The position numbers and the translations under genes were made by a program. Positions 40,398 through 47,961 of a stretch of DNA of 64,000 bases are shown here, piece after piece. The DNA lies in the NCBI RefSeq assembly GCF_001280065.1, contig NZ_LGEA01000002.1, positions 1 through 64,000 of the forward strand, read 5' to 3'. The DNA comes from Streptomyces sp. NRRL B-1140 (GTDB taxonomy: Bacteria; Actinomycetota; Actinomycetes; Streptomycetales; Streptomycetaceae). The notes beneath the pieces are model-generated. The model worked only from the letters and a program-made list of their open reading frames with translations, was not told the origin of the DNA and ran no database searches. Every line of letters begins with the position of its first letter. The stretch's first letter is position 1.

Positions 40398-41285
40398 ATG
40401 GAGACCGCCGTGATCCGGTCGAAGGCACAGGCCGTCGAAGAGAACGCCGAGGCCAGCGCGGGTGACGGAGCACTGCCAGGAGTCGTGGACCCGCGGTCCG
40501 TGGCTCCGCGGGACGCGAGGCAGCTGTCCCGCCAGTTCTTCCAGCGCCTGACGGAACTCGAAGAGGGAACGCACGAGTACCAGTACGCGCGCAACACCCT
40601 CATCGAGATGAACATGTCACTCGTGCGCTTCGCCGCCGGCCGGTTCCGCGGCCGCGGGGACGACATGGAGGACATCGTCCAGACCGGCATGATCGGCCTG
40701 ATCAAGGCCATCGACCGGTTCGAGCTCTCGCGCGAGGTCGAGTTCACCTCGTTCGCCCTGCCGTACATCGTCGGCGAGATCAAGCGGTTCTTCCGGGACA
40801 CGACGTGGGCGGTGCACGTGCCCCGGCGGCTGCAGGAGCTGCGTGTCGAGCTGGCCAAGGCCCGTGAGGAGCTCGCCAGCCGACTGGACCGCGAGCCGAC
40901 GGTCGCCGAGCTGGCCACGCTGATGAACATCTCCGAGCGTGAGGTCGTGGAGGGGCAGATCGCGGCGAACGGGTACAACTCGTCGTCGCTGGACGCCGCA
41001 CTGACCGGGGACGGCCCGGAGGGTGGCGAGGCGGTCCTGGCCGACTTCATCGGTGTGGAGGAGGACGGGCTGCGGCTCGTCGAGGACTTCCACTCGCTCG
41101 CCCCGCTCATGGCGGAGCTGAGCGAGCGCGACCGGCAGATCATCCACATGCGGTTCGTGGAGGAGGCCACCCAGGCGGAGATCGGTGAGAAGCTCGGCTG
41201 CTCGCAGATGCACGTCTCCCGGCTGATCAAGCGGATCATCACGCGACTGCGCGAGGGCATGCTGGGCGAGCTGGGCTGCGCCTGA
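40398..41285 (+). CDS. sigL: RNA polymerase sigma factor, SigB/SigF family (SigL-like)
   Basis: A stress-type sigma factor of 295 residues from ATG 40398. Region 2 is seen in NTLIEMNMSLVRFAAGRF, MEDIVQTGMIGLIKAIDRFE and FTSFALPYIVGEIKRFFRDTTW. Region 3 follows at about residues 150-200, and region 4 is IHMRFVEEATQAEIGEKLGCSQMHVSRLIKRI. GGGAGAGG is the ribosome binding site for this start; earlier in-frame ATGs up to 40278 would add as much as 40 residues. Position beside clpP3-clpP4-popR is as I recall for sigL in S. coelicolor; the symbol rests on that synteny. An RsbW-like ATPase gene is convergent. Confidence 0.85.
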   Translation: METAVIRSKAQAVEENAEASAGDGALPGVVDPRSVAPRDARQLSRQFFQRLTELEEGTHEYQYARNTLIEMNMSLVRFAAGRFRGRGDDMEDIVQTGMIGLIKAIDRFELSREVEFTSFALPYIVGEIKRFFRDTTWAVHVPRRLQELRVELAKAREELASRLDREPTVAELATLMNISEREVVEGQIAANGYNSSSLDAALTGDGPEGGEAVLADFIGVEEDGLRLVEDFHSLAPLMAELSERDRQIIHMRFVEEATQAEIGEKLGCSQMHVSRLIKRIITRLREGMLGELGCA

Positions 41286-41301
41286 CAGAGTCGTGCGACC
41301 A

Positions 41302-41341
41302 GCGGGTGCCGTCCCCCATGCGGGAGTGGGGCGGCACCCGC
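41302..41341. terminator. Strong stem-loop terminator between sigma-factor and RsbW-like genes
   Basis: GCGGGTGCCG (41302-41311) pairs perfectly with CGGCACCCGC (41332-41341). Inside, CCCCA and TGGGG extend the stem after a small bulge, around a loop near TGCGGGAG. It sits 17 bp after the sigma-factor stop and can serve both convergent genes. Confidence 0.75.
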
Positions 41342-41426
41342 GAGCGTTGTCCGGACCAGGTTCTCGAACAGCTTCCGTCGCTCGTCGACGATTCGTTCCG
41401 TCCGGTGACGCATTCACCCGGACGGC

Positions 41427-41891
41427 TTATGCGCCCGTTGCGCCCGAGAGCGGCAGAACGGCACGCACACGCTTGCCGACCGGCACCCGTTCCACGCTGA
41501 CCTGCTCCGCGAGTGCCTGGACGATCTCCAGACCGTGCCGGCCGATGCGCTCGGGATTGCGGGGAAAGACGCGGGGCAGTGCGGAGCTGCTGTCGTAGAC
41601 CGACACCGTCACGGCGGCATCGGTGCCGACGAGCTCCAGGATGTACGGCCCGTTGCTGTGCCGGTCGGCGTTGGTGATCAGCTCGCTCACCACCAGCAGT
41701 ACGGCACCGTCGACCCGCTCGTCGATACGGGCGCACCACTCGGTCCTGAGCTGGTCGAGAAACAGCGCGGCGAAGGACCGCGCCTCGGCGATGCATCCCT
41801 GCTCGCCGGTGTAGTGTGCCGCCCGCCTCAGCGGTTCCACGGGCACGTCGAAACCAGTCGGTATCACTGCCCCGTCCAGGTGGTCGATCAT
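41427..41891 (-). CDS. ATP-binding protein, RsbW-like anti-sigma factor kinase
   Basis: A 154-residue HATPase_c_2 protein, the single-domain GHKL fold of anti-sigma factors such as RsbW and SpoIIAB. The N box is VVSELITNADRHS; the G1-like region is RIGRHGLEIVQALAE. Cysteine and charged residues precede the core (ARSFAALFLDQLRTEW). I chose ATG at 41891 because GGAGAGAGAAG lies directly upstream. It is convergent with the sigma-factor gene and is its natural candidate partner, but Streptomyces has many such ATPases and the pairing is inferred. No anti-anti-sigma gene lies nearby. Confidence 0.88.
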   Translation of the reverse strand: MIDHLDGAVIPTGFDVPVEPLRRAAHYTGEQGCIAEARSFAALFLDQLRTEWCARIDERVDGAVLLVVSELITNADRHSNGPYILELVGTDAAVTVSVYDSSSALPRVFPRNPERIGRHGLEIVQALAEQVSVERVPVGKRVRAVLPLSGATGA

Positions 41892-42078
41892 TCTTCTCTC
41901 TCCGGGAAGCCGGACTGGCCGGACGCTCTGCACCAGTGCTCGTACCCCGGGCCCGGCTTCACAGTCCTGACAGATTCTCCCCCATTCGATGACGCGGGCA
42001 TTGTCCCCCCCTCGCGGGGCACCCGGGAAGAATCAGGACCGGCCGAGGGCGGCCGGGCCGGATCGCCGGAGGTGCGCG

Positions 42079-42219
42079 GTGGCCTGGTGGACATGGCTGG
42101 TCGTGGTGGTCGCGGCGCTCGCCGCCGTCGCGGCGGTGACGCTCGCCGTGCAGGCGGGGCGACGGTCGGGGACCGTCATCGCGGTCCGGCGCCGGCCCGG
42201 CGGAAAGGGCCTGCGATGA
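42079..42219 (+). CDS. Small single-pass membrane protein (46 residues)
   Basis: A short gene starting GTG at 42079 with GGAGG at 42067-42071 upstream. The product begins VAWWTWLVVVVAALAAVAAVTLAV, one membrane helix, followed by a basic tail with several arginines (RRSGTVIAVRRRPGGKG). The stop overlaps the ATG of the first PRC-barrel gene by 4 bp, so it is the first member of a three-gene coupled operon. The orientation rule of positive charge inside puts the tail in the cytoplasm. Unknown function; it may anchor the PRC-barrel proteins to the membrane. Confidence 0.75.
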   Translation: MAWWTWLVVVVAALAAVAAVTLAVQAGRRSGTVIAVRRRPGGKGLR

Positions 42220-42800
42220 ACGAGCTGCTGGCCGCGCGCAGTCTGACGACCCTCCCGGTGGTCACCCTGGGCGGCGACGCCGTCGCACAGGTCAAGGACA
42301 CCGTGTTCGACGCCGCCGCCGGCCGGATCACCGGTTTCACACTGAGCGGGCGCGGCCTGCTGAGCGGGCCTCTGAAGCAGAGCCTGCCGTGGCCGGCGGT
42401 GCACGCGCTGGGTCCGCACGCGGTCATGGTCCGCGACGCCCTCGCGCTGCAGGACACCTCCGTCGTGGTGGCCCGTCGCGAAGCCCAGCAGGGCCGGGTG
42501 CTGCACGCGAAGGTGCTGACCGACGAGGGCGCCGAGGTGGGCACGGTGCTCGACGTGATCGTCGAGGGCGGCACCAGCGGCCGGGTCGTGGGCTTCCGGA
42601 TCGCCGCGGCGAAGGCACTGGTGCAGGGCTCCCGACGCCGCCGGCACCGGGTCTACGTGCCGCGCGGCGAGACACTCGCCGTCTCGGGCCGTGCCCTGGT
42701 CATTCCGGCGGACGCCACCCGCTACGTCGCCGACGACCTGCCGGCCTTCGTCGCCCGGGTCGGGGCCTTCCAGGCCGGGCGGGAGGGGTCGGCGCCATGA
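42216..42800 (+). CDS. PRC-barrel domain protein (two barrels)
   Basis: A 194-residue protein with two PRC-barrel-like units. Unit 1 (residues 1-80) includes ARSLTTLPVVTLGGDAVAQVKDTVFD and ITGFTLSGRGLLSGPLKQSLPWPAVHALG. Unit 2 includes LHAKVLTDEGAEVGTVLDVIVE and GRVVGFRIA. PRC barrels occur in RimM, photosynthetic reaction centre H subunits and many stress-related actinobacterial proteins, usually as binding modules. The ATG at 42216 and TGA at 42798-42800 overlap the neighbouring genes by 4 bp each. The middle gene of the operon; ligand unknown. Confidence 0.85.
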   Translation: MNELLAARSLTTLPVVTLGGDAVAQVKDTVFDAAAGRITGFTLSGRGLLSGPLKQSLPWPAVHALGPHAVMVRDALALQDTSVVVARREAQQGRVLHAKVLTDEGAEVGTVLDVIVEGGTSGRVVGFRIAAAKALVQGSRRRRHRVYVPRGETLAVSGRALVIPADATRYVADDLPAFVARVGAFQAGREGSAP

Positions 42801-43213
42801 TGCTGTTCTCCGAGGCGCGGGGCCTGCCGGTGCTGACACTGACCGAGGCCGAGGAGGTCGGCGCGCTGAGGTCGCTGACCGTCGACGCCGTGACGGGTGT
42901 GGTCACACACGTCCGGGTACGGGGCCGGCACTCCCGCAAGGACACCGTGCTGGCCTGGGGCTCCCTGCACGCCATCGGCCCGGACGCGGTACTGGTCCGC
43001 ACGACCGCCGAACCGGCAGAGGTGCCGCCGCACCACGAGCTGCCGGGCCTGAGGATCCTCACCGAGACGGGGGACACCCTGGGCACGGTCCAGGACGTCG
43101 CCTTCGAACCGGAGACAGGCCGTGTGGAGGCGGTCGTCACCGCGCACGGCGATCTGCCGGGCGACCGGCTGCTCGGACTCGGTGACTACGCCCTGGTGGT
43201 CCGCGCCGCCTGA
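42797..43213 (+). CDS. PRC-barrel domain protein
   Basis: A 138-residue protein with the same repeated plan as its upstream neighbour: ARGLPVLTLTEAEEVGALRSLTVD, then WGSLHAIGPDAVLV, then LRILTETGDTLGTVQDVAFEPETGRVEAVV. It is probably a shortened duplicate. Its ATG overlaps the preceding stop (ATGA), so the three products should be made in fixed ratio. It ends 10 bp from the convergent DUF6777 gene. Function unknown. Confidence 0.83.
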   Translation: MMLFSEARGLPVLTLTEAEEVGALRSLTVDAVTGVVTHVRVRGRHSRKDTVLAWGSLHAIGPDAVLVRTTAEPAEVPPHHELPGLRILTETGDTLGTVQDVAFEPETGRVEAVVTAHGDLPGDRLLGLGDYALVVRAA

Positions 43214-43223
43214 GCCGGCCGGA

Positions 43224-44402
43224 TCAGGAGGCCGGGGCCTGCTCCGTCGTGCCACCGCCGGTGTCGCTTCCGGTGTCGCTCCCGGTGTTGCTGTCGGGCG
43301 GCGGCGGCTGGGTGTCGGACGACGGCGGCTCGTCCGTCGTCGGTCCCGACGTGTCCGTGTCCGAGGTCGGCGGTTCACTCGTGGGCGGCTTCGACGACGT
43401 CGAGCCGGTCGGGGCCGTCGGCGTCGTGATGGTCGCCGACGGGGACGGCTTGCCGGGCTTCTTCGTCTTGTGGTCCTTCTTGCCCGTGTCGCCCGCCTGG
43501 CGCTCGAACCACTCACCGTCGGGCTCGCACATCACGAAGACGTCGACCGGCTCCGGCGCGGGCGCCACCGCGACGACGTTCGACGCCTTGTACCCGGGCC
43601 ACGGGGCGCCGGTCGTCTTCGGCGCGCTCTGCTGCGCGACCGGCGGGGACAGCGGGTTGCCGCAGGCACAGCGCACCCGGGGCACGCCGCGGTCGTCGAC
43701 GAGGACGGCCGTGCCGGCCTGGAGGACGGCCTGATAGCTGGTGGCGGCGCCGCTCTTGTAGCCGTGGTTGGTGACGCGGGTGTCCATGCGCAGTTGCACG
43801 GGGGTGAGCGAGCGCAGGTAGGAGGGGACGCCGGACGGCTGGACCCGGACGACCGAGGCGAACGCGCGCTGTTTGTCCGGGGCGTCCCCGAAGTACGCGA
43901 TCTGCTTCTCCACGTCACAGCTGGCGACGTTGCGGGTGCCGCCGTACAGGCCGGGCGCGTCGCCGCTCACACCCCGCACTGCGTTCTGCGGGGCCGACTC
44001 GGTGGCCCCCGAGGGCGTGACCGGTGAGGCGGAGCTGTCCTCCTGGGCCGTCGACTCGGTGAAGGCGTCCGGTCCCGTGTCGGCCGCGGGCTGGAGGAAG
44101 ACCTCGCCGCTGGCCGTGCTGGTGCCACCGTCGGACGCACCGGTACCGCCGTTGTCCGGCCGGGAGAGCACCACGGCCAGGACCACGGCGGCCACCACGG
44201 CGGTCGCGATGATCGCGACCCGGGGTACGGAGCCCCACCACGGCCGGCGGGGCTCCGGCTCCCGGCCGCCTCCGCTCGGCGGCTGCGGCGGCGGGCCGCC
44301 GTCCGAGGGCGGCTCGCCGCCGGAGGGCGGCTGGGAGGGGCCCGACAGCGGGCCCGAAGGAGGTCCTGTGGGGCGGCCGGACGACGGTGGATCGACGCTC
44401 AC
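43224..44402 (-). CDS. DUF6777 membrane protein with proline-rich ends
   Basis: A 392-residue single-pass membrane protein. The cytoplasmic N-terminus of about 70 residues is Pro/Gly/Ser-rich (PPSGG-type repeats). A membrane helix AIIATAVVAAVVLAVVLS follows. The outer domain (about residues 100-300) contains GLYGGTRNVASCDVEKQIAYF, TPVQLRMDTRVTNHGYK and RVRCACGNPLSPP, with conserved-looking cysteines. The C-terminus is a Thr/Ser/Pro/Asp-rich disordered tail. I chose GTG at 44402 for its GGGAGAAG ribosome binding site; an ATG at 44459 is in frame. This fits actinobacterial DUF6777 proteins, whose role is unknown. Confidence 0.82.
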   Translation of the reverse strand: MSVDPPSSGRPTGPPSGPLSGPSQPPSGGEPPSDGGPPPQPPSGGGREPEPRRPWWGSVPRVAIIATAVVAAVVLAVVLSRPDNGGTGASDGGTSTASGEVFLQPAADTGPDAFTESTAQEDSSASPVTPSGATESAPQNAVRGVSGDAPGLYGGTRNVASCDVEKQIAYFGDAPDKQRAFASVVRVQPSGVPSYLRSLTPVQLRMDTRVTNHGYKSGAATSYQAVLQAGTAVLVDDRGVPRVRCACGNPLSPPVAQQSAPKTTGAPWPGYKASNVVAVAPAPEPVDVFVMCEPDGEWFERQAGDTGKKDHKTKKPGKPSPSATITTPTAPTGSTSSKPPTSEPPTSDTDTSGPTTDEPPSSDTQPPPPDSNTGSDTGSDTGGGTTEQAPAS

Positions 44403-44569
44403 GAGCTCTTCTCCCGCGTGGGTTCTCTGCGGCCTTCGCACACCGAAGACGATTTTCACCGGTGTATACCGCTTTTTCCACTACGAGTTCATTGTGTGCC
44501 CCGGTTCCGTGCGCCCCGCAAGCCGACGCGGACGGACCCCTCCGGCGGGCGCCGTGCCCGGGGGCTGCT

Positions 44570-44575
44570 TAGCGT
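44570..44575 (+). promoter_or_regulatory. -10 box placing transcription start at the streptophobe GTG
   Basis: TAGCGT lies six bases before GTG 44582, where no ribosome binding site is present. This suggests a leaderless mRNA. No convincing -35 element was found. Confidence 0.35.
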
Positions 44576-44581
44576 GGCAGC

Positions 44582-45883
44582 GTGAGTTCGCGCACCCCCT
44601 CCGGCCAGGCACGTGTCTCCGGCGTGCGGGCCGGGTCCCGCCACGGCTGGGCGCAGGCCCTCGTCACGGTGCTCGCCGGGCTGCTCGCCATGGCGGTGGT
44701 GGCCGTCCTGGGCCTGTGGGCGGCCGGGGCCGGTGACCTTCCGGACGGTTCCTTCGGACCCATCGTCGCGGCCACCGTGGTCACCGCGGTGGGCGGCACC
44801 GTGAAGCTCACCGGAAGCGCGGGCGACCTCGCCTCGACTCAGGCCGGGCTGACGGTGATTCCGCTGTCGGTCACGCTCACCGGGGCACTGGTGCTCGCCT
44901 GGGGGTTCCTGCGGCCGCTGCGGCATCGCGCGGTCGCCGGCGCGGCGGAGCTGGCCGGATGGGCCGGCCGGGTGGCGGCCCTGTGGCTGATCGCGCTGAT
45001 CGGCCTGACGCTCGCGGCCCGCCACACCTTCGACATCCCCCTCGGGGACGATGACACACTCGCCGAACTCGGCGACCTGTTCGGCGCATCGCCCGAGGTC
45101 GGCTTCACCACCGATGTCCCGCTGTCCGTCTTCGTCGGCGTGGTGTGGCTGGCCGGTGTGCTGGTGGTGACGCTGCTGGTGTCACGCGGGGCACCGTTGC
45201 CCGCGGGGCTGCTGCGTTTTCAGACGTCGGTGCGGCCTGCCGCCTTCGCGATGGTCGCGCTGCTGCTGGTCTGCGTCGTCATCGGCGTGATCGTGGCCCT
45301 GGTCGTCGCGGCCACCAAGGGGCACGCGCGGGAGACGTTCGCGGTGATCCTGCTGGGCATCCCCAATCTGGTCTGGCTCGCGCTGACGATCGGGCTCGGC
45401 GCCACCTGGAACGGCAGGGTGGAGGGACCGTTCGGCCTGCCCATGCCGCATGTCCTCGACGAGGTGCTGCGCACCCCGGACGTCTCCGAGCTGAATCTGC
45501 GGACTCTCGCCGAGCACGACGGCCGGGTGTGGTGGCTGCTGGTTGTCGACGTCGTGCTGCTGCTGGCCGCCGGTTTCGTGATGGCGGCCCGGTCACCGGC
45601 CCGGGTACGGGCCTGGCAGCACGCGGTGCACATGGCACTCGCCCTGATGCTCACGGTGTTCATGATCTGCCTGGTGGGGCGGATCTCCGCGCACTTCGGC
45701 CTGTCGGTGCTGGGCATCGGTGACCTGGGCGGCGGCCTGGGGGGCGAGCTGTTCCTGAGACCCAGGCTGTGGGGTGCCGTGGGCCTGGCCGTCCCCTGGG
45801 GGCTGGCGGCCGGGTTCGCAGGAGCACTGCTGGCGCGGCGCGTACGGCGGCGGGGCGAGGTGCGCACCGGCGGCGGAAGCTGA
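44582..45883 (+). CDS. Streptophobe family integral membrane protein
   Basis: A 433-residue membrane protein with about ten hydrophobic helices and little hydrophilic sequence, matching the streptophobe family of Streptomyces. Characteristic are an early TM pair (ALVTVLAGLLAMAVVAVLGL), FGPIVAATVVTAVGGTVKLTGSAG and a loop with LGDDDTLAELGDLFGASPEVGF. The GTG start at 44582 probably coincides with the transcription start. Streptophobe genes are often neighbours of kinase and FHA genes; here a kinase gene is convergent, 9 bp away. Function unknown. Confidence 0.85.
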   Translation: MSSRTPSGQARVSGVRAGSRHGWAQALVTVLAGLLAMAVVAVLGLWAAGAGDLPDGSFGPIVAATVVTAVGGTVKLTGSAGDLASTQAGLTVIPLSVTLTGALVLAWGFLRPLRHRAVAGAAELAGWAGRVAALWLIALIGLTLAARHTFDIPLGDDDTLAELGDLFGASPEVGFTTDVPLSVFVGVVWLAGVLVVTLLVSRGAPLPAGLLRFQTSVRPAAFAMVALLLVCVVIGVIVALVVAATKGHARETFAVILLGIPNLVWLALTIGLGATWNGRVEGPFGLPMPHVLDEVLRTPDVSELNLRTLAEHDGRVWWLLVVDVVLLLAAGFVMAARSPARVRAWQHAVHMALALMLTVFMICLVGRISAHFGLSVLGIGDLGGGLGGELFLRPRLWGAVGLAVPWGLAAGFAGALLARRVRRRGEVRTGGGS

Positions 45884-45892
45884 AGCAGAGCC

Positions 45893-46888
45893 CTACATCC
45901 GTTGCACGAAGACCGGTTCGGCCCAGCGGGGCGGCTGCTTGGGCCGCTCCTCCCCCGCGCCCGGCAGCTGCCGGTCCACGCGGGTGGGCGTCCTGGGGGC
46001 ACCGGTTTCGCCGCCGGTCGTCGCGGCACGCAGTGCGGCCACGAACGCGAGGCAGGACGGGTACCGGTCGTCGGGGCTCTTGGCGAGGGCCTGGGCGAAG
46101 ACGGGGTCCACCCGTGGGTCGAGGTCGGGCCGGTCCTCGGTCAGCGGCGGCGGTTCGTCGTACTGGTGGGCCCAGAGCAGGGCCATGTCGTCGTCGCGGA
46201 GGAAGGGCGGGTGGCCGGACAGGGTCTCGAAGACGACGCAGGCGAACCCGTACACGTCGCAGCGGGCGTCGACCGGCTTGCCGGAGATCTGCTCGGGGGC
46301 GACGTAGTCGAGCGTGCCGACGAACTGGCCGACCGTGGTGAAGCCGGTCAGGGACAGGGACTTCTTCGTGAGGCCGAAGTCGGTGAGGTAGACGTGCTCG
46401 GGGTGGTCGCTGTCGGTGCCGCGGGCCACCAGGATGTTGCCCGGCTTGACGTCCCGGTGGACCAGGCCGTGATCATGGGCCGCGTCGAGTGCGGAGGCGA
46501 CCTGGGCGGCGACACGCAGGGCGGTGACGGGCGGCATCGGACCGTCGCGGTCGAGGACGTGCCGCAGATCGCTGCCGGGGACGTACCGCATGGCGATGTA
46601 CAGCACGCCGTCCGTCTCGCCGGCCTCGAACACCGGCACGATGTGCGGATGGTCGATCGCCGCGGCGGCCCGCGACTCGTGGGTGAAGCGGCGGCGGAAG
46701 GTGTCGTTGCGGGCGAGTTCGGGGGCGAGCAGCTTCAGGGCGACGGTGCGTTCCAGGCGCAGGTCGCGGGCCCGGTACACGACGGCCATGCCGCCGCGCC
46801 CGATCTCCTCCTCGATCCGGTACCCGGCGATCTGCTGACCGACCAGCTCGGACGGCCGCCCGGAGAACAGGCTCGTCTGGCGGGTCAA
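45893..46888 (-). CDS. Serine/threonine protein kinase (PknF-like, no visible membrane helix)
   Basis: A 331-residue kinase with every catalytic element: glycine loop IGRGGMAVVYRA, beta-3 lysine in VALKLL, catalytic loop LVHRDVKPGN, DFG in YLTDFGLTKKS, and the P+1 loop GTLDYVAPEQ. The C-terminal 50 residues are basic and Pro-rich, and no transmembrane helix follows, so it is soluble. The TTG start at 46888 overlaps the TGA of the PTRVV-repeat gene, implying coupled translation. It is the third gene of an operon with an FHA-ABC transporter. Known analogues (mycobacterial PknF and Rv1747) suggest that it phosphorylates threonines recognised by FHA domains. Confidence 0.92.
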   Translation of the reverse strand: MTRQTSLFSGRPSELVGQQIAGYRIEEEIGRGGMAVVYRARDLRLERTVALKLLAPELARNDTFRRRFTHESRAAAAIDHPHIVPVFEAGETDGVLYIAMRYVPGSDLRHVLDRDGPMPPVTALRVAAQVASALDAAHDHGLVHRDVKPGNILVARGTDSDHPEHVYLTDFGLTKKSLSLTGFTTVGQFVGTLDYVAPEQISGKPVDARCDVYGFACVVFETLSGHPPFLRDDDMALLWAHQYDEPPPLTEDRPDLDPRVDPVFAQALAKSPDDRYPSCLAFVAALRAATTGGETGAPRTPTRVDRQLPGAGEERPKQPPRWAEPVFVQRM

Positions 46889-47952
46889 CGCCCGTCACCC
46901 TCGGGTGGGACGACCCGGGTGGGCTCCTGCCCCACGACCCGCGTGGGCGGCGCCACGCCCGGCCGCTCCGCCTCCGGCTCGCCCTCACCCTCGCCCTCCC
47001 GGCCCTCGGGCGACACGAGGCGTGTGGGCTCAGGGGCATCGACCGTGACGACCCGTGTGGGCTCGGGGGCGTCGGGGGCCACCACCCGCGTGGGCTCAGG
47101 ACCATCCGGGGGCACGACCGATGCCGGCTCGGAAGCATCCGGGGCCACCACCGGTGCCGACTCCGAAGCATCCGGGGCCACCACCCGCGTGGGCTCAGGA
47201 CCATCCGGGACCACCACGCGGGTTGGGTCAGGCCTCTCCGGAGGCACCACACGGGTCGGCCCGGCAGCATGCGCAGCCACCACCCGCGTGGGCTCCGGAG
47301 CCTCGGGGGGCCCGGCCCCTGTCGCAGGTTCGGAGGCTGCGGGCGGCGTCGCCGCCGGGGGCTGGGGTGCCTCGGGCGAGGCATCCCCTGACGGTGCCGG
47401 TGTCTCGGGCGGCACCACCCGGGCCGGGGGACGCACGGACGCCTCGGCCGAGCGGGACGCCGGTTCCGCTTCGGGCGTCTCGTCCGTCGCGTACGTGGTC
47501 ATCCGGGTACCGTCGGCGTACACCCAGTGCCCGTGGGCGGAGTCGTACAGCCACACGGACTCACCGTCGACGACGACACCGATCCGCAGGCCGTGCGTGC
47601 GGGTGCGGAACGACTCCCGGTCGAGGCCGGCCGCGAGATCCTCCACCGCGGAGCGGTAGCGTGCCAGGGCTTCCTGTGCCCGGCCCAGCAGCGGCCGCGG
47701 ATCGGCGGTGCGGGTGAGCGGCCCGTCCGCGGCGGGCGGATCCTGCGGAACGGCGACCAGGCGGCGGCCGTCGACCCAGGCCGACCAGCCGTTGAAGCAC
47801 AGCACGTGCCCCCAGTCGCCCTGCCGCTCCAGCAGCTGAACCGGCAGCAGGGGGTCGAGGTCCACGGTGGGCCGGGCCGGGTCGGGGGCCTCCCACGCGG
47901 GCATCCCGTGCTGCGGGACGACGTGCGTGGGCCGGAAACCGGGGCTCGTCAT
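46885..47952 (-). CDS. Protein with SH3-like N-terminus and C-terminal PTRVV repeat array
   Basis: A 355-residue protein of no known family. Residues about 30-75 (PLLPVQLLERQGDWGHVLCFNGWSAWVDGRRLV) resemble a small SH3-like barrel; a helical segment and a strand pair (WLYDSAHGHWVYADGTRMTTY) follow. From about residue 215 to the end the chain is a low-complexity array of roughly 12-residue units, most reading PEPTRVV followed by a PD- or PE-containing spacer: eight TRVV, one TRLV and two degenerate units. A related PTHVV is at the very N-terminus. It lies between the FHA-ABC gene and the kinase, overlapping the latter. The threonines are inferred phosphosites. Confidence 0.85.
   Translation of the reverse strand: MTSPGFRPTHVVPQHGMPAWEAPDPARPTVDLDPLLPVQLLERQGDWGHVLCFNGWSAWVDGRRLVAVPQDPPAADGPLTRTADPRPLLGRAQEALARYRSAVEDLAAGLDRESFRTRTHGLRIGVVVDGESVWLYDSAHGHWVYADGTRMTTYATDETPEAEPASRSAEASVRPPARVVPPETPAPSGDASPEAPQPPAATPPAASEPATGAGPPEAPEPTRVVAAHAAGPTRVVPPERPDPTRVVVPDGPEPTRVVAPDASESAPVVAPDASEPASVVPPDGPEPTRVVAPDAPEPTRVVTVDAPEPTRLVSPEGREGEGEGEPEAERPGVAPPTRVVGQEPTRVVPPEGDGR
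46903..47310 (-). repeat. DNA repeats of about 36 bp coding for PTRVV units
   Basis: Imperfect tandem repeats, each with ACCCGNGTGGG-like cores on the plus strand, encode the eleven PTRVV-type units. The periodicity is about 36 bp in the middle of the array and irregular at the ends. Copies differ at many synonymous sites, so the array is not very young. Confidence 0.7.
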
Positions 47953-47961
47953 CGGCGCTCC

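Noticed and set aside
46903..47310. Repeat array looked like a possible CRISPR array
   Set aside because: It is in frame inside a protein-coding gene, the repeats are degenerate, the period is about 36 bp with no unique spacers, and no cas genes are near.
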